Notes under the pieces: model-generated
Told to the model about the DNA's origin: nothing
The model's database searches: none
Seen by the model: only the letters and a program-made list of their open reading frames with translations
Program-made: the position numbers and the translations under genes
In this document: positions 54,701 through 57,700 of the stretch, in pieces
Layout: the number at the start of each line of letters is the position of its first letter
How positions within the stretch are numbered: position 1 is the first letter of the stretch
Assembly (NCBI GenBank): GCA_021014325.1
Contig: CM037474.1
Span: 6,303,130-6,367,129 of the forward strand
Reading direction: 5' to 3'
Origin: Plazaster borealis
Taxonomy: Eukaryota > Echinodermata > Asteroidea > Forcipulatida > Labidiasteridae
DNA: 64,000 bases

Positions 54701-57700
54701 GATTGTTTCGTCATCGTTTTACCTCTAAGATGGCCGCTGGATGACGTCAATGCATAAGGTCTATTGACATGAGCGCTGTTGGATGTGCAATGAAATAAAT
54801 CAATAAATAAATTTATGATGACCTAGGAATACTTTTTCTGGATCAATTGCTTTATGAGTTGGTTTATCTATTGCTAACACTCACAAACAAGCTGAATTTC
54901 AAATCATTCTAAAGTTGATTAAAATAGTCAATAATTCTGTGAATAACGTTTTGTCTGATGTTAGCAATCGGTCATCAGATGCTGCTGGATGACTTCAGAG
55001 ATCTTCTTATGGAGACAACACTCAATGTAAGTAATGAAACCAAAGTCTTCCTCATCATTAATTTACATCATCTGTCAAGTTTGTGTATCACTTCTATCAT
55101 GAAATAACTCTACTGGCTTGGCTCCCTGTTATAAACTATCAACAGCTGCTGTGCTTCTTACCAAGTAAGTTTTCATGGTAGTTAAAGGCACTGAACACGT
55201 TTGGACATTGTCAAAGACCAGTGTTCTCACTTGGTGTATCCCAACATATGCATAAAATAACAAGCCTGTGAAAATTTGGGCTCAATTGCAAGAAGTTTTT
55301 ATTCCTATCTGAAAGCACACAAATTTGTAAAACAAGGGTGTTTTTTCTTTCATCATTTTCTTGCAACTTCGATGACTAATTGAGCCCAAATTTTCACAGG
55401 CTTGTTATTTTATGCATATGTTGGGATACACCAATTGAGAACACTGGTCTTTGACAATTACCAAACGTGTTCAGTGCCTTTAAAGATGATGTACATTTGT
55501 AGTTCCACTGTTTTGTTGTAATGTCATCGTAATGTAATTGTTATTGTTTGTATTCAAGTTTCTCTTTGTCTCCGCGCCTTGAGTGCCCAGCAGGGTGGAT
55601 TATTAATGTTGTTATTATTTATTATTAATAAAGGATTCCAATTATTCTATCTTTGTAGCTGATGGAAGATTGCAACGATGTAGCATACCATTGTGAACTC
55701 ACATGCTATAATGAAGTAAGTTCAACAGTTCTATATTGTGGATTATTTTTGTGTAGTTTTTTGTGTGACTCCTTTTACAAATTACAGTCTTAAATTTGTT
55801 CTTAGAAGTTAATTTTGCATCGGGGATAAAGAATATAATTTTTTATTTTTTTAACCCTTACACCGATGTGTATTAGGCACTGTATACTCAGTACTTTCCC
55901 GAGTTCTGTGAAAACAATCCACTGGCAGATCACTCAGGTAGGATATGGGTAAACACAAAAAAAAAAACAATTTTTAAAAATTTGTTAATTTTTACCTTTT
56001 GTTTAGTCTGTTGGTTGCTACCTACTTGATGAGCATGGCTACGTGGTTACGTCCAAAGACCAAACTGAGGTAATGTATTTCAGAAGTAGTTCATGAAATC
56101 TAAATCTGCTGACTTGAGTGTACATTTTTATTGTCATTTTTATTGTCATATTGTATGATATATAGTGTATGGAAAATAAAATCAATTATTTTAGGTTGAA
56201 CAAAAATATTTCTACCCAGTCAGTTGATCCCTCTGCTGCCGTTTCCCAGGTTGTTATCGTAAACTTTGGTGTGATCCCTGGCTATACGGCAGTTACAGGT
56301 TGAATGGCTTCTGACTGGCAACCCCCGAACAAAGACATTGACCAAAAAAAACGAACAAAAATAAGAGGTGTTCGGAGCAAAGCTCTCCGAACACCTAAAT
56401 AGGGAGACCGCCAACATAGGGCTAATTCGCTCAGTTGGTAGAGCGCCGGCACGTTAATCCGGAGGTCGATGGTTCAAGTCCCCCTCCAGTAACTTTTTCT
56501 TAGTTCAACCCCAATTGTTTTAATGAAATCTACCCATCGCCAGTCAGTTTCCCTTGTGGTTCATTACTTGCAAAAAGTATAATTGTACAACAAATTTTAT
56601 TTTTCATTTTCTGATTAAGTAGAGAGGATAATTTACTCCAAGGTGAAGTTTTATTGTGATCCGATCTTAAACTAGTTATTACCTTTGTCGTTTAGGTTGG
56701 TGTGCAGTTTGCCTCGTTAACTCAGCATGCTGTAGTCTTTGATGCAATGCTGGAAAAAAACGTCTTCACTGAGTAAGAGATGTCTTTTGTTTTTTGTTGT
56801 TTTTGACTGTTCACTATACCCTACTTGAGCCCCAATGGCGACTTTAGTCGGCTGTGCACTTTACCCTGCTTGAGCCCCAATGGCGACAATAGTTGACTGT
56901 GCACTATACCTTGTTTTAGCCCCAATGGTGACTTTAGTCGACTGTGAACTATACCCTGCTTTAGCCCCAATGGCGACTTTATTCGACTGTAGAGAAAGAT
57001 GGGATCTTTCCAATGATGGTTATGCAATCCCTTAAAATTGGGGTGGAAAGATCCGAAATGCAAAACACCTATGGAGCATCTGAAGTTGTTGTGTTTCTGG
57101 TCCTCAGAATTCAGGAGACAAAGAGATAATTTCACAAGCCTTAAAAAGAAATACCAAACCTCAATGGAAAATAATTGAGTTGATCTAGCAAAAACATAAA
57201 CAAATTATGTGGTTGTGGACAAGTGTTTTCAAGTCAGTGATTCTGTGGCATCTATTTAACATATTGCTTGGGATGTGATGGCAATTTGACCAATCGCAGT
57301 TTGTATACTTCATTATGAATATGTATGAAGTATATAGTATTGATATTTAACATTTTTATTTCAGAATAAAGCATATTGATTATCAAGCGATGTGTACAGA
57401 GATTATTATTAACGTGAATAATGCAGCATCACACCTATTGGATGTAAGTATTAATGCTATTTTTATATTCGCATAAAATTTGAATAATTACTCATCCAAT
57501 TCCATGAACTTATTCATTAGTATTTGTTTTTTTACCCATACACCGAGTGTGTTTCTCGAGTCCTGTGAAAAAAAATCCACAGGCATATTACTTGGGTGGG
57601 ATTCGAACCCACGACCTTTGCCACTCTAGAGCAGATGTCTTACCACTATACCACCGAGATTGCCTGGTAGCTAGAGGCACTTTGAATCCTAGATTTTATT

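Noticed and set aside
56423..56492. Functional tRNA-Asn gene
   Set aside because: The D arm and B box are good, but T33 is missing, the acceptor ends do not pair and the T stem has mismatches.
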